This document shows, in pieces, positions 11,396-21,718 of a stretch of DNA of 64,000 nucleotides. The notes under the pieces were generated by a model that did not search any database, had not been told where the DNA came from, and saw nothing but the letters and a program-made list of their open reading frames with translations. Location: contig JAILWY010000024.1 of the NCBI GenBank assembly GCA_022113835.1, positions 8,436,501 through 8,500,500 of the forward strand, read 5' to 3'. This DNA is from Atopsyche davidsoni. Lineage: Eukaryota > Arthropoda > Insecta > Trichoptera > Hydrobiosidae. How positions within the stretch are numbered: the first letter of the stretch is position 1; each line of letters opens with the position of its first letter. The translations under genes were made by a program, and so were the position numbers.

Positions 11396-11511
11396 TCTTA
11401 GCTGATTCATTGGTTGTATCCAAGACGCTTAAAGCCGATCACCCTTTTTATTTCTGCCTTCGAACACAAAAAGGACAAACTGTGTTCTCTGGAAAATACT
11501 CCGGAATGTAA
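11396..11511 (+). CDS. Serpin RCL cassette exon 12
   Basis: The acceptor is tgtaaagttttag. The loop is ILADSLVVSKTL, shorter than most, then KADHPFYFCLRTQ and VFSGKYSGM, then stop. A clear donor AAAG/GTAGGA lies 6 nt after the stop, which supports splicing on to a shared 3' exon. Confidence 0.87.
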
Positions 11512-11813
11512 GGAAAGGTAGGAAATACAAGAAAAAAATCTTAGTACATTCTAAATTACTAAAAACTAAATGCATGATTGTATAATAATTTTAATAAGCA
11601 TTTGATGTAACCTATCCCTCACTATAGGGCGCTATCTCAGCTTATAACCTCGCACATACGTCTTTCGTAACTATTGATTTGTAATATAATTATAAATTAG
11701 GTCTTAGGCTACGTTGAGCTGTTATAACTTGCCTGGCATTTCATTTGTGGTTTTAAAGCTGAGCGAACTGCTCCGAATTCTGGTTTGGTCAACCCTTAAT
11801 AGGACACTTCACT

Positions 11814-11817
<4 letters not shown>

Positions 11818-11894
<77 letters not shown>
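11818..11894. repeat. (TA)n microsatellite
   Basis: An almost pure TA dinucleotide run of about 38 units, with a second short run at 11899-11911. Reading-frame calls through it are spurious. Similar TA tracts occur near cassettes 13-14 (12607-12668), at 13289-13400 and at 14234-14262. Confidence 0.95.
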
Positions 11895-11895
<1 letters not shown>

Positions 11896-12098
11896 AATAT
11901 ATATATATATACGTGTAGTTTTTAATGTTACATTTATATACATCATCTTTTCTTGACATGTATTTCCAATTGAACAGTCAATTATAGTGTGAGGTTTTTT
12001 TATTAATTCTGTATAATTGTAGATCTTTGAGCCATCACTCGTGGTGGCTTCAGAAAGTTCCACTCATATACAAGTATTTTTTATATATTTATTTACAG

Positions 12099-12229
12099 CA
12101 TCTATACCAATGGTTATGAGTATGCCGATATATCGACGATTCCAAGCAGCACACCCGTTCATGTTCCATATTGTAGACAGAAGAAATCCAAAGATCGAGA
12201 TATTTAGAGGAAAATTCATGGGAGTCTAG
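12099..12229 (+). CDS. Serpin RCL cassette exon 13 (MPI subfamily)
   Basis: The acceptor is tatttatttacag. The loop is TSIPMVMSMPIY (predicted P1/P1' Met/Ser), then FQAAHPFMFHIVDR and EIFRGKFMGV, then stop. Intron sequence on both sides resembles that of the other MPI cassettes. TGCATG is at 12415-12420. Confidence 0.88.
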
Positions 12230-12590
12230 TCAAAATCACAGCTTGTCTTTGACCTCCGATGAAAATTGAAGGGTATTTGAATAGTTTTCATAGCTAACAT
12301 TGAATGATAGAAACAAATGAAAACACGATAACTAAAAGAATGCCATGTTTTAGTTATCATCACAAAAAGCATTATTTTTCATTCAATGTGTTGTTTATCA
12401 AAGCATTAACGCACTGCATGCCCTAAAAACTGTAATAAATACATATTTACGTATTTCAATATTAAGGTCTCATTATGTTTTACGTATCTACGTATTACGT
12501 ATACATACAAATGTATGGCCGAATAAGTGAAACTAGCCCAGGATAGCAATATTTTTTATGAAATGGTAACCGATCTCATACGGAGAGAGG

Positions 12591-12668
<78 letters not shown>
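12591..12668. repeat. (CA)n-(TA)n microsatellite
   Basis: About eight CA units pass into a long TA run just upstream of the cassette at 12779. It follows a short piece of a dispersed repeat (GAAATGGTAACCGATCTCATACGG), a family that recurs near 10990, 13250, 22960, 55370 and 60090. Confidence 0.9.
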
Positions 12669-12778
12669 GTGAGGTTTGTTTACTAATTCTGCATAATTGG
12701 AGACCTTTTAAGCATCCCTCGTAGTGGCATTTTAATGTTCCACTCATATAAAAGTGTCTATTATGTATTTGTTTGCAG

Positions 12779-12909
12779 TGGCTCGGCCAGTGCTTATGAG
12801 TAGGCCGATATATCGACGATTCCACGCAGCGCACCCGTTCATGTTCCATATCGTAGACAGAAAAAATCTCAAAATTGAGACATTTAAAGGAAAGTTCACG
12901 AGTGCCTAG
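12779..12909 (+). CDS. Serpin RCL cassette exon 14 (MPI subfamily)
   Basis: The acceptor is tatttgtttgcag. The loop is MARPVLMSRPIY (predicted P1/P1' Met/Ser), then FHAAHPFMFHIVDR and ETFKGKFTSA, then stop. It has lost the Gly of the usual K-F-T-G ending. It lies only 0.55 kb after the previous family member. Confidence 0.87.
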
Positions 12910-13285
12910 TCAAAATCGCAGCTTGTCTCTGACCTCCGACGAAAACAAAAGGGTACTTTGAATATTGAATAAAAGCGTTATTTGAATGGTTTTCACTGTT
13001 ATCATCACCAAAACACATTATTTTACATTTAATGTGTTTTTTATTAAAGCATTAACGCAAAGCATGCCCTAAAAACTGTAATTAATACATATTTATGCAT
13101 TTCAATATTTAAGTCTCGTTATGCAGTATGTACCTACGTATTACGCATTGTATACATACTATACATAATTACGTATTATATACAATGATATGTATGGAAA
13201 TATGGCCGAATAAGTGGAATGACCCAGGTTAGGAATATATTTGATGAAATGGTCATCGACCTCCTATGGGGAAAGGTGAGGGAAG

Positions 13286-13288
<3 letters not shown>

Positions 13289-13354
<66 letters not shown>

Positions 13355-13356
13355 AA

Positions 13357-13400
<44 letters not shown>
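13289..13400. repeat. Compound (TA)n microsatellite
   Basis: Two TA runs separated by a short ACACATAAAA-type interruption, ending about 35 nt before the next cassette acceptor. Translated frames across it give Tyr-Ile repeats on both strands and are artefacts. Confidence 0.93.
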
Positions 13401-13405
<5 letters not shown>

Positions 13406-13438
13406 CAAAAATATACGTATACATAACATTGTTTCCAG

Positions 13439-13596
13439 CAGTTGTGGTAAATCATCTGGTATGGGAAGAACCGGTTTACAAATTCAATGCCAACCACCCG
13501 TTTGTGTTTCACGTCATTCACGGAAAAACAGGCAAGACGGTGATTTTCAGCGGCAAGTTCCAAGGTCCAAGCTGTCTTTTGAAATGTCGATGGTGA
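13439..13596 (+). CDS. Serpin RCL cassette exon 15 with extended C-terminus
   Basis: The acceptor is ttgtttccag. The loop is [12 protein letters not shown] (residue 7 Leu), then [13 protein letters not shown] and VIFSGKF. A longer tail ends [11 protein letters not shown], with two Cys residues. It is a sister of the cassette at 9283; between them the loop has turned from basic (WKK) to acidic (WEE). Confidence 0.85.
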
Positions 13597-14094
13597 TTTT
13601 GTATTACATTCCAGCAAAATTCTTTCACGTTCCTCAACTGCTTGGTTTTCTCTGGGAACTCGTACTTTTACATTGCGTTTTAACTAGCTTGCCGACTTAT
13701 GGTTTCAGAACATTTTTTTTAAATTTACCGGGAGGGTGTTTGAATACTCACGTAAATCTACGACATATGAGGTTAATTGTTATACGCCATATTTGACCAA
13801 CAAATACGATCGGCTAGGTGATTATGATAATTTTTGTGTGTCAATGCTTTGACATATAGCTGGGTCTGTAGCTGACATATGTCAGCAATGTATAATATTA
13901 ATATTACATATTGCTGAACCTTTATCGGTCATCCTGTAATGTATTTTTTTATAATATATGTTCATAGCTGTGCCTGTGTTTTTACATTATTTGCATTTTT
14001 ATAATATCACAAATTGTTGAACCTGTATTGGTCATCACGTTATATAGTTTTAGCATTTCGCACAGTTTAAGGTCAACATATAATAATACATGTG

Positions 14095-14206
14095 GCTGTG
14101 CCAGTTTCCATCATTAAACCTTAAAAATGCCACCCAGCCATACAAATTCTACATCATTCAAAATAATACATCTGTTTTATTTAGTGGAAATTATCAAGCG
14201 GTATAA
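14095..14206 (+). pseudogene. Decayed serpin cassette
   Basis: The start GCTGTGCCAGTTTCC reads as a loop T-V-P-V-S in cassette phase, but it lacks an AG acceptor and soon meets a stop. In another frame the end reads QPYKFYIIQNN and VLFSGNYQAV, then stop, which is recognisably the cassette core with H-P-F changed to Q-P-Y. Broken by acceptor loss, a stop and a frameshift. Confidence 0.55.
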
Positions 14207-14229
14207 ATTTTAAAGTAATAAAATAATTG

Positions 14230-14270
<41 letters not shown>

Positions 14271-14351
14271 TAGTCTTGGATGCCAGTCTTCTAATGCTTA
14301 GGTTTGGCGGTTTTAATATTTGAAGAACTATAACACAATTATCTATTGCAG

Positions 14352-14485
14352 CTGTCATAATGGGAAGATCTGGTAATATAAGGCTTAAAATCAAGATTCA
14401 GGTCGACCATCCTTTCCTATTTCACATTATTAACAATCAAGATAAAACTCCAGTCTTCAGTGGATCTTTCAAGGGGAATGACTAA
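14352..14485 (+). CDS. Serpin RCL cassette exon 16
   Basis: The acceptor is tatctattgcag. The loop is TVIMGRSGNIRL (residues 6-7 Arg-Ser, so P1 could be Arg if the loop is one shorter), then VDHPFLFHIINN and VFSGSFKGND, then TAA. A donor CAAG/GTACAG lies at about 14509. AATAAA overlaps the stop region by chance. Confidence 0.86.
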
Positions 14486-15534
14486 TAAAGCAAAGTCTAC
14501 CTCTCAAGGTACAGGATCGATGTTGCGATGAACTTGAGACTTTCAGACAGACTATTTGAGCATCAGCATGGTTCGTATCACTTTGCGAGTCAAACTTTTA
14601 GAGATATGTGCCACAATTTAGTGTGTTTGTGTTGATCTCAGAGTAAATCTGTTCTGATAAGTCTCAAATAGCTTTTTGTGTAAAAAGTGTGTCTGTGTTG
14701 TGTGCTCATTGTTTGAAGTTTGAACTGAACCGCACATGTAGTAATGTCATCACATATAATGTTATAATGCTTTCAAAAAGTAAGCGTTTTTGCCAATTTG
14801 TCTCTCCTAAATATTAGTCATCAGGGTCACATCTATTCAGTTGTAGGCAAAGGTTTTTATAATTTATTTATCTAACATTTACAACTATTGTAAACCTTAG
14901 AAGTGATCATTGCTTATTTTGTGGAGAAAATAAATATGAAACATCAATGAGAAAGAAAATACAAAAATTCTCAAAAATGTTTTAAAAAAGGTGTTGTAAT
15001 TAACGGCTAGTGAAACTAAAAGACTTTATTTCACTCCTCATTAACAATTAACTCCTCATAACATTATGTGTGGATTTTTTTTTTCTAGAGTACATCGTTC
15101 CGCAAGCGTTTTATTATTATATATAAATCTTTGAATTGTTAGGATTTCCTAATATTACAATATGCATTTGCTTTGAAGCGTGAAATTCCTTCTTCATTAA
15201 ATGGATCTTGCTCATGAAGCGTGTATATTAATACAAATATATATTTGTGAATATCTTTATTAAAAATTGTTAAGAAGAACAATTTTATTAATTGAAAAGA
15301 TTGAATAATTGCATCAGAAATTTTGAAATTGCCTTCTTTGCATAAATCTTAATGATGATAACCTTTTGTATTATATCAATGTTTTTGTTTTAAGGTATTT
15401 CAACATATTAATAATCGCAGCTCCAAGTCTATTAACGTGGTGTGTTCAGACTTGTCATCATGATGAGGATACTTCCCATATTTGTTTGAACATTTTGAGT
15501 GCAATTTGTGTTAAAATAAAAATATATTTTGCAG
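14486..15534. other. Intron before the duplicated cassette pair
   Basis: No cassette or other gene is seen. From about 15114 on, this is the left part of a roughly 1.35-kb unit duplicated at 18416-19775. Confidence 0.6.
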
Positions 15535-16465
15535 TCATTGTTACACAATGGAGGTCGGGACATGTTCTCAAACGACGGACCACATTTGTAGCAGATCGTC
15601 CATTCTACTTCATCCTTAAAACTAAAGACCACACCCACATCTTCTCTGGATCCTATTCAGGTCACTGAGAGAATCTTTAAGTACGTGCAATATGGGTTGT
15701 CATATTTGGAAATATTATATCAATACAAAATACCTAACTATAATTATATTGATCGCAAATTTGCCAAGTTAGCATGATTGGAGAATGATTATGCATAAAT
15801 ACATAAAATAATAATTTTTATCTATTTAAGCATTTTTATTTTTAAAAATTAACAAATCATTTTACGGCACTTATAAACTTAACTATTTTAATAAGATATA
15901 AGGAAAATTATGAAGGGATTTCACTTAATTATTTAGATATTTTGTGAATAAAATATGTTAGTGTAATATTTAGTAAATATAAATATAAGGATTATTTTAC
16001 TTAAAATAAATATCACTGCTGATGAATATTTTCGTTTAGTTTAGGAAAAACAAGCTGTTGTTGAATATTAAGCTATACCAGTGAATATCGGCGAAATCTC
16101 ACAAAAACTACTGATTATGGCTACACCATTGTTCAATTTGTTGAACGAGACGTCAATTTGTTGATACGTGTGTGGGCCGCTTTAGCTAAATGCAACAAAT
16201 TCGTTTTCAAACTATTATTTTAAACGATCGCCCTTAAAAAACTAGGTGAAAAATGTGAATCTAAGGTGTTAATTAGCAAATATGTTTGTTTTTTAAAATT
16301 GTTGTTATTGAAAATTTAAATAAATACTTTTTGCAGCAATATTGATGGGTAGGATGTCAGCGCCACGTTTCCAACGAGTCCGGTCAACTTTCGTAGCAGA
16401 TCGTTCATTCTACTTCATCCTTAAAACCAAAGACAATACCCAAATTTTCTCAGGATCATATTTAG
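15114..16465 (+). repeat. Tandem duplication unit A (two cassettes)
   Basis: About 1.35 kb closely matches 18416-19770 (unit B), including introns. It carries the cassettes at 15535 and 16337. Unit A ends abruptly inside its second cassette, where Helitron sequence begins. The two units differ at few positions outside the loop of the first cassette and small indels. Confidence 0.85.
15535..15668 (+). CDS. Serpin RCL cassette exon 17
   Basis: The acceptor is atatattttgcag. The loop is IIVTQWRSGHVL (predicted P1/P1' Arg/Ser, trypsin-like), then FVADRPFYFILKT and IFSGSYSGH, then TGA. A strong donor TTTAA/GTACGT lies 13 nt after the stop (15681), so the exon probably runs 15535-15680. This fits the serpin signature pattern exactly. 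Confidence 0.9.
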
Positions 16466-16473
16466 TGAGATGA
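16337..16473 (+). CDS. Serpin RCL cassette exon 18, tail rewritten by a Helitron
   Basis: The acceptor is actttttgcag. The loop is TILMGRMSAPRF (predicted P1/P1' Met/Ser), then FVADRSFYFILKT and IFSGSYL. It is the same as the cassette at 19639 up to Leu. From about 16466 the sequence is Helitron-derived and supplies a new ending, V-R-stop, in place of G-R-stop. The normal downstream donor is lost, so splicing to a 3' exon may fail. Confidence 0.75.
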
Positions 16474-18415
16474 ATCTTTCGTAAGCTTTCGTTTTGTACC
16501 ATCAGTTGGATGAAGGTGTGAAGTTCTGTGATATATTTGGCCTTGAACTTTGAAGCAGAGTGGCCCTGATTCTACCACTGGACCTGTTAATTTAGCTCCC
16601 ATTGATGCAAAAGATATAATGTTATTGTATGATCTTATTTTTCTTTTGAAATTTTCATTATAAAAATTTTCTGGATTTGACATAATATCCTTTAAATATA
16701 CTGGGGAAATAGGCCTTGGTGGTAGTTTCACTTTACCTTTGTGACAGCAATCGTTGAACTTTCCATCTGATGGTTTTTCTGCTTGAAAATGTAAAGCATT
16801 GCAGAATCGACAGGTCACATTAATTAATCCGAAGACAAACGCAGCGTTCGCTGTGCATCAGTTTCTTTTTGTCTTGAGGTCGATGCACGTACTCGAATTT
16901 TAACCTCCTCAGACCTGACTTTTTATTTTTTAGTCATGTTATCTATGAAAACGTGTATCCCCAATATCGTGTTCCAATACATTCGGACATCCAATGATAA
17001 TATGCAGAGCGAATAAAACTTGAAACTCGTGGGTGTTTGTATTTTTAAATGAAAGGTTATTTTTTTTAATCTTTTTTTTCAAAATCCGAATCTTTGATGT
17101 ACCGCTTGAAATATTTCATGGGACTTGTTAATTCGGTATCATTTACTTCCATAACTGTTCATTCCAAGTAACATTTGGAAGAGTAAATGGCTGTCTAGAA
17201 TATCTTATATTATTTTTCACATTTAGTATTTTTTCGCCATTTAGTATTTGATCCCAAATATCAGCAGTCAGAACCATTTGGTTTGAATGTTCTAAATATT
17301 AAAAAATAACTAAATAACAAAAAAGTTGTAATTAATTTAAAAAAAGAAAAAAAATTTTAAAATATACTTTATAATAATATAAATTATCAAATTTCACGTG
17401 ATAATAATTTAAATCACATTAGAATCTTTGAAAATAATAAAAGTTGGCAAACTGACGTTTGACTAACGTCGGACCGAATGTACATTCTAATGTACACTTA
17501 AGTTTGATGTCAAGTCATGGTATGATACACTACAGTTTACAATGAAATTTTGATTCAAACCAATAAAAACAGCCTTGCTTGTAATATCATACAACGATAA
17601 TTTATTGTAATTGACTTTATAATAACAAAACAACGAAAATAAAATGTGACGAAATTGGACTGACGCGCCCGACCTGTAACATCTTGCAAGAATGACATAT
17701 AATACAAATATTACTCGATAGATGAGAACATTTGCAAAACAAAACGAAGTAATATAATGCGCATAACGATGTACAAAAGTTCCTAATGTAAATAAGTCGA
17801 AATAAGTCCTTTAACAGAAGGTCTGAAGTTGATGTACATTACAATAGGGTCTGAGGAGGTTAAGAAGACGCTGCTCACGTTTTCCTTCCAACTCATTGCT
17901 TGACATTTATGTCACATTTCGTGTCACAAACAACACATCACTTTTCACTGTACTTTTATTTATTTGATGCAGTCTTTATCACGTTCAATTGTGCAATTCT
18001 TTTTGAATTACGTTTTCTGTGCGTAGAAGGTGTTATTTTGAGTTATTAATGATGTGATTAATAATTTCTAATGCAATTCGATAAAAAAATAGAGATGGCA
18101 TTTGTGTAAAACTGACATAAGCTGGAAATTTCTTAGAAGCATCCAAAATTTGTTTTTTTTGTAAAAGTTCTAAATTTGAAATTCTCGCGGTGAAGAATAG
18201 AATCATATAATTCGTACATATTGAAACTCGCTAAAGCATATTTTATAGCCTTATTAAATTAGTTTTTAAATAAAAATATTATCCTATCGTCTTGAAATTC
18301 GGCACATAGCTGCGGAAAAATTTACTAAACTTATGTGCAAAAAATCAGCGTTGTATCTTTTAAGATATTCTATAGAGAAGCAAAAGATAAAACATACACA
18401 CACACACAATGGCTA
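16466..18415 (-). mobile_element. Helitron fragment (rep/helicase-like N-terminal part)
   Basis: On the minus strand, 16462-16818 encodes TCRFCNALHFQAEKP, then KIRSYNN, FASMGAKLTG and CFKVQGQIYHRTS. This is the Helitron helicase-like N-terminal domain. A second copy, on the + strand, lies at 28109-29190. The left part (18060-18415) matches the 5' portion of that copy. A MITE with a TTAA target site is nested inside (16904-17859). The fragment separates duplication units A and B. Confidence 0.8.
16904..17859. mobile_element. TTAA-flanked MITE nested in the Helitron
   Basis: The ends are inverted CCTCCTCAGACC repeats, flanked by TTAA on both sides (16900-16903 and 17860-17863). The other Helitron copy (near 28665) shows the unoccupied site, with cttc-TAAA-aattcg where this copy has cttc-TTAA...TTAA-aattcg. 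This proves a clean insertion of about 956 bp. The TTAA target duplication suggests piggyBac-type mobilisation. No transposase is inside. Confidence 0.8.
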
Positions 18416-18845
18416 TTATATATATTAGATATAAATCTTTGAATTGTTAGGATTTCCTAATATTACAATATGCATTTGCTTTGAAGAGTTAAATTCCTTC
18501 TTCATTAAATGGATCTTGCTCATGAAGCGTGTATATTAATACAAATATATATTTGTGAATATCTTTATTAAAAATTGTTAAGAAGAACAATTTTATTAAT
18601 TGAAAAGATTGAATAATTGCATCAGAAATTTTGAAATTACCTTCTTTGCATAAATCTTATTGATGATAACCTTTTGTATTATATCAAAGTTTTTGCTTTA
18701 AGGTATTTCAACATATTAATAATCGCAGCTCCAAGTCTATTAACGTGGTGTGTTTAGACTTGTCATCTCCATGATGAGGATACTTCCCATATTTGTTTGG
18801 ACATTTTGAGTGCAATTTGTGTTAAAATAAAAATATATTTTGCAG

Positions 18846-18976
18846 TCATTATAAAAAGGAGGTTGGGACATGTTTTCAAACGACGGACCACATTTGTAGC
18901 AGACCGCCCATTCTACTTCATCCTTAAAACTAAAGACCACACCCACATCTTCTCTGGATCCTATTCAGGTCACTGA
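18846..18976 (+). CDS. Serpin RCL cassette exon 19
   Basis: The acceptor is atatattttgcag. The loop is IIIKRRLGHVFK (residue 7 Leu, residue 8 Gly; basic P4-P2), then FVADRPFYFILKT and IFSGSYSGH, then TGA. The donor TTTAA/GTACGT is at 18989. It is a duplicate of the cassette at 15535, but the first 20 or so bases differ heavily with a 3-nt length change, while the rest is almost identical. Confidence 0.9.
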
Positions 18977-19638
18977 GAGAATCTTTAAGTACGTGCAATA
19001 TGGGTTGTCATATTTGGAAATATTATATCAATACAAAATACCTAACTATAATTATATTGATCGCAAATTTGCCAAGTTAGCATGATTGGAGAATGATTAT
19101 CCATAAATACATAAAATAATAATTTTTATCTATTTAAGCATTTTTATTTTTAAAAATTAACAAATCATTTTACGGCACTTATAACTATTTTAATAAGATA
19201 TAAGGAAAATTATGAAGGGATTTCACTTAATTACTTAGATATTTTGTGAATAAAATATGTTAGTGTAATATTTAGTAAATATAAATATAAGGATTATTTT
19301 ACTTTAAATAAATATCACTGCTGATGAATATTTTCGTTTAGTTTAGGAAAAACAAGCTGTTGTTGAATATTAAGCTATACCTGTGAATATCGGCGAAATC
19401 TCACAAAAACTACTGATTATGGCTACACCATTGTTCAATTTGTTGAACGAGACGTCAATTTGTTGATACGTGTGTGGGCCGCTTTAGCTAAATGCAACAA
19501 ATTCGTTTTCAAACTATTATTTTAAACGATCGCCCTTAAAAAACTAGGTGAAAAATGTGAATCTAAGGTGTTAATTAGCAAATATGTTTGTTTTTTAAAA
19601 TTGTTGTGATTGAAAATTTAAATAAATACTTTTTGCAG

Positions 19639-19775
19639 CAATATTGATGGGTAGGATGTCAGCGCCACGTTTCCAACGAGTCCGGTCAACTTTCGTAGCA
19701 GATCGTTCATTCTACTTCATCCTTAAAACCAAAGACAATACCCAAATTTTCTCAGGATCATATTTAGGCCGCTAA
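19639..19775 (+). CDS. Serpin RCL cassette exon 20
   Basis: The acceptor is actttttgcag. The loop is TILMGRMSAPRF (predicted P1/P1' Met/Ser), then FVADRSFYFILKT and IFSGSYLGR, then TAA. A donor TAG/GTACAA lies about 17 nt after the stop. The Pro of the signature is Ser, as in the cassettes at 23243, 24051 and 24806. Confidence 0.9.
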
Positions 19776-21075
19776 AAGGAGTTTTGCGTAGGTACAAGGA
19801 GCTATGTAATTCGAGAACAGTGCATCCAGACAAAGAGCTTTGTCACTGGCCCTTGTCATTTTACATCAGCCCCATTGAGCACGACATGAACCATTTCATG
19901 CTAATTATACAATACCATACAACAGGCATGAACCTAATTTAGCTTCACTCAAGCCAATCAAATGTGAATATTTAATACACATAATGTATATTTTATATAT
20001 TATAATAATTTGTTATTTATAAGCATAATAAACATCATTCAAACAACAAACAAATCAATCAGTTAAATATAATAAAGAAAACCTTTATATATACCTTTAT
20101 TATACTATATATATGATATATTGATTTATGTAGTCTTATATTTCATATGAATGTAAGTACCTGTACATACCTTATTTCTTATTCTGACCTATAAAACAAT
20201 AACATTTTGGAGCTATTTCTGGAACATCATCAAACATAGTTTAAAAAAAACACTGAATTTCTTAATAGACTTAGTCGATTGCACACGCAAAGTTCTGACC
20301 TTTCAGATTATATTAATCTTAAGTGTTAAGAATAACTAAGCTGCTTGTTACATTTATTAGTAATTTATGTAATACATACTTATTGTATATTCTTATACAA
20401 TAAACAATAAGTATGTAAATAGCTACATTTTTACATGCTATCCAACATCTCATTTGTGATGTTTCATGGTATAGATAATACATTTAAATAACCATATAAC
20501 GATTGAACGTCAATCAGATGCATATTTATTACCCATTACGGGTTTATTATATTATTACTAATATGATTAGGCACATTAGTTCACACATAGAAGATGATTA
20601 AAGAAATTATTAGAAAAATACCATCGTGATTTGTGTGGGATTTACTAATGTGCCTAATCATATTAGTAATAATATAAATTTTCATTTAAAAATTTAATTA
20701 GTGGTTTGAAGTGCATACACACAGTAAAATAAGTGATATAAAAATACATATTTAATTATTTGCAATATTAATATGTATTCAATTGTATCCAACTCGACAA
20801 TATCTAGAAACGTAACAAGTTGGATTTAGCAAAAAATATCCTTCTCCTTGCTTGGTTATTATCCGCTTGCAGCCCCCAAGCCTTAAAGAGTGGTGCGGTT
20901 ATTAGACTAGTCATTGTAATTAGCTGAGTTCGATCTTCGGAGTCTGGCCTATCGTGAGGTGGAGAAGCTTGAAAAGCCTTGCACACAACATCTACAATTT
21001 AGCATATATGTCTTACAATAAATAAGAGTATGTGTAGTAATTACTGCAAGTATAAATATATAAGATCATTTTCAG
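19776..21075. other. Intron with foldback element
   Basis: No cassette is seen. A 34-bp perfect inverted repeat lies at 20547-20580 and 20644-20677. A minus-strand ORF at 20804-20986 shows nothing recognisable. A short C-rich patch near 20870 (GCAGCCCCCAAGCC) is unexplained. Confidence 0.5.
20547..20677. repeat. 34-bp perfect inverted repeat, foldback SINE-like element
   Basis: The left arm (20547-20580, core ACTAATATGATTAGGCACA) and right arm (20644-20677) are exact reverse complements around a 63-nt spacer. The spacer begins like the SINE-like element at 32962-33130 (TTCACACATAGAAGATGATT). A transcript would fold into a long hairpin. Confidence 0.85.
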
Positions 21076-21218
21076 CAATAGTTTTGAGGAAGAAGATGAG
21101 GATACATAGAGCTCAAGGAGCATTTGTAGCAGATCGTCCATTCTACTTCTTCCTAAAAACTAATGAAAATACTCAAGTCTTCTCGGGTTCTTATTTAGGC
21201 TACGAAAAGAATATTTGA
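21076..21218 (+). CDS. Serpin RCL cassette exon 21
   Basis: The acceptor is tcattttcag. The loop is TIVLRKKMRIHR (residue 7 Lys, very basic), then FVADRPFYFFLKT and VFSGSYLGYEKNI, then TGA. The tail is five residues longer than usual because the stop after G-x is missing. A consensus donor GTAAGT follows the stop directly at 21219. Confidence 0.9.
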
Positions 21219-21581
21219 GTAAGTACGGTAGGTTTGTGATCGTACCAAAGACAGTGCCTCTGTGGAGAGAGCTTTATTTTACTGTGCCTTGCATTTTCGA
21301 TTGTTACGTCAGTTTGCCAGCCAAACAATTAACTCAGCATAGACAACCTCAAATACAACTTACATTTACAACAAGCATGATGTTACTTTTAGCTGAAAAA
21401 TTCATTAAAAAAAAGATCCCCAGAAATAATACACGTTACACTTATAATCATATTTTTCATGGTTTTTCATATAAACTAGGTAATATAGCCTAATCTTATT
21501 TTATATTTATGGAATAAAACAGCTTGCTTTGATTTCAAAGTCTGTAGAAGCCACTGATATATGTAAACACACATTTTGCAG

Positions 21582-21718
21582 TTGTAATGATGGCAGAAAG
21601 TATGACAGTGTATGTCGACCTGCATCAAGAAACTTTCATAGCTGATCATCCATTCTACTTCATTCTTAAAACTTCGGAAAATACTCAAGTCTTCTTGGGA
21701 ACTTATTCTGGTCTCTAA
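21582..21718 (+). CDS. Serpin RCL cassette exon 22
   Basis: The acceptor is cacattttgcag. The loop is IVMMAESMTVYV (residue 7 Ser), then FIADHPFYFILKT and VFLGTYSGL, then TAA. The donor AAAG/GTATCT follows at 21722. The loop is acidic and hydrophobic, in contrast with the basic loops on either side. Confidence 0.9.

Larger units (their letters stand above)
18416..19775 (+). repeat. Tandem duplication unit B (two cassettes)
   Basis: Second copy of the roughly 1.35-kb unit at 15114-16465, starting just after the Helitron fragment. It carries cassettes at 18846 and 19639 and keeps the intact 3' end of the second one. Confidence 0.85.

Noticed and set aside
11714..12063. Tyr-Ile-repeat proteins on both strands
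   Set aside because: They are translations of the (TA)n microsatellite. The same applies at 12527-12724 and 13176-13617, except for the real cassette inside 13439-13596.
15432..15638. Minus-strand ORFs MGVVFSFKDEVEW... (also 18740-18946)
   Set aside because: They are antisense shadows of real + strand cassettes at 15535 and 18846; their conservation reflects the cassette, not a second gene.
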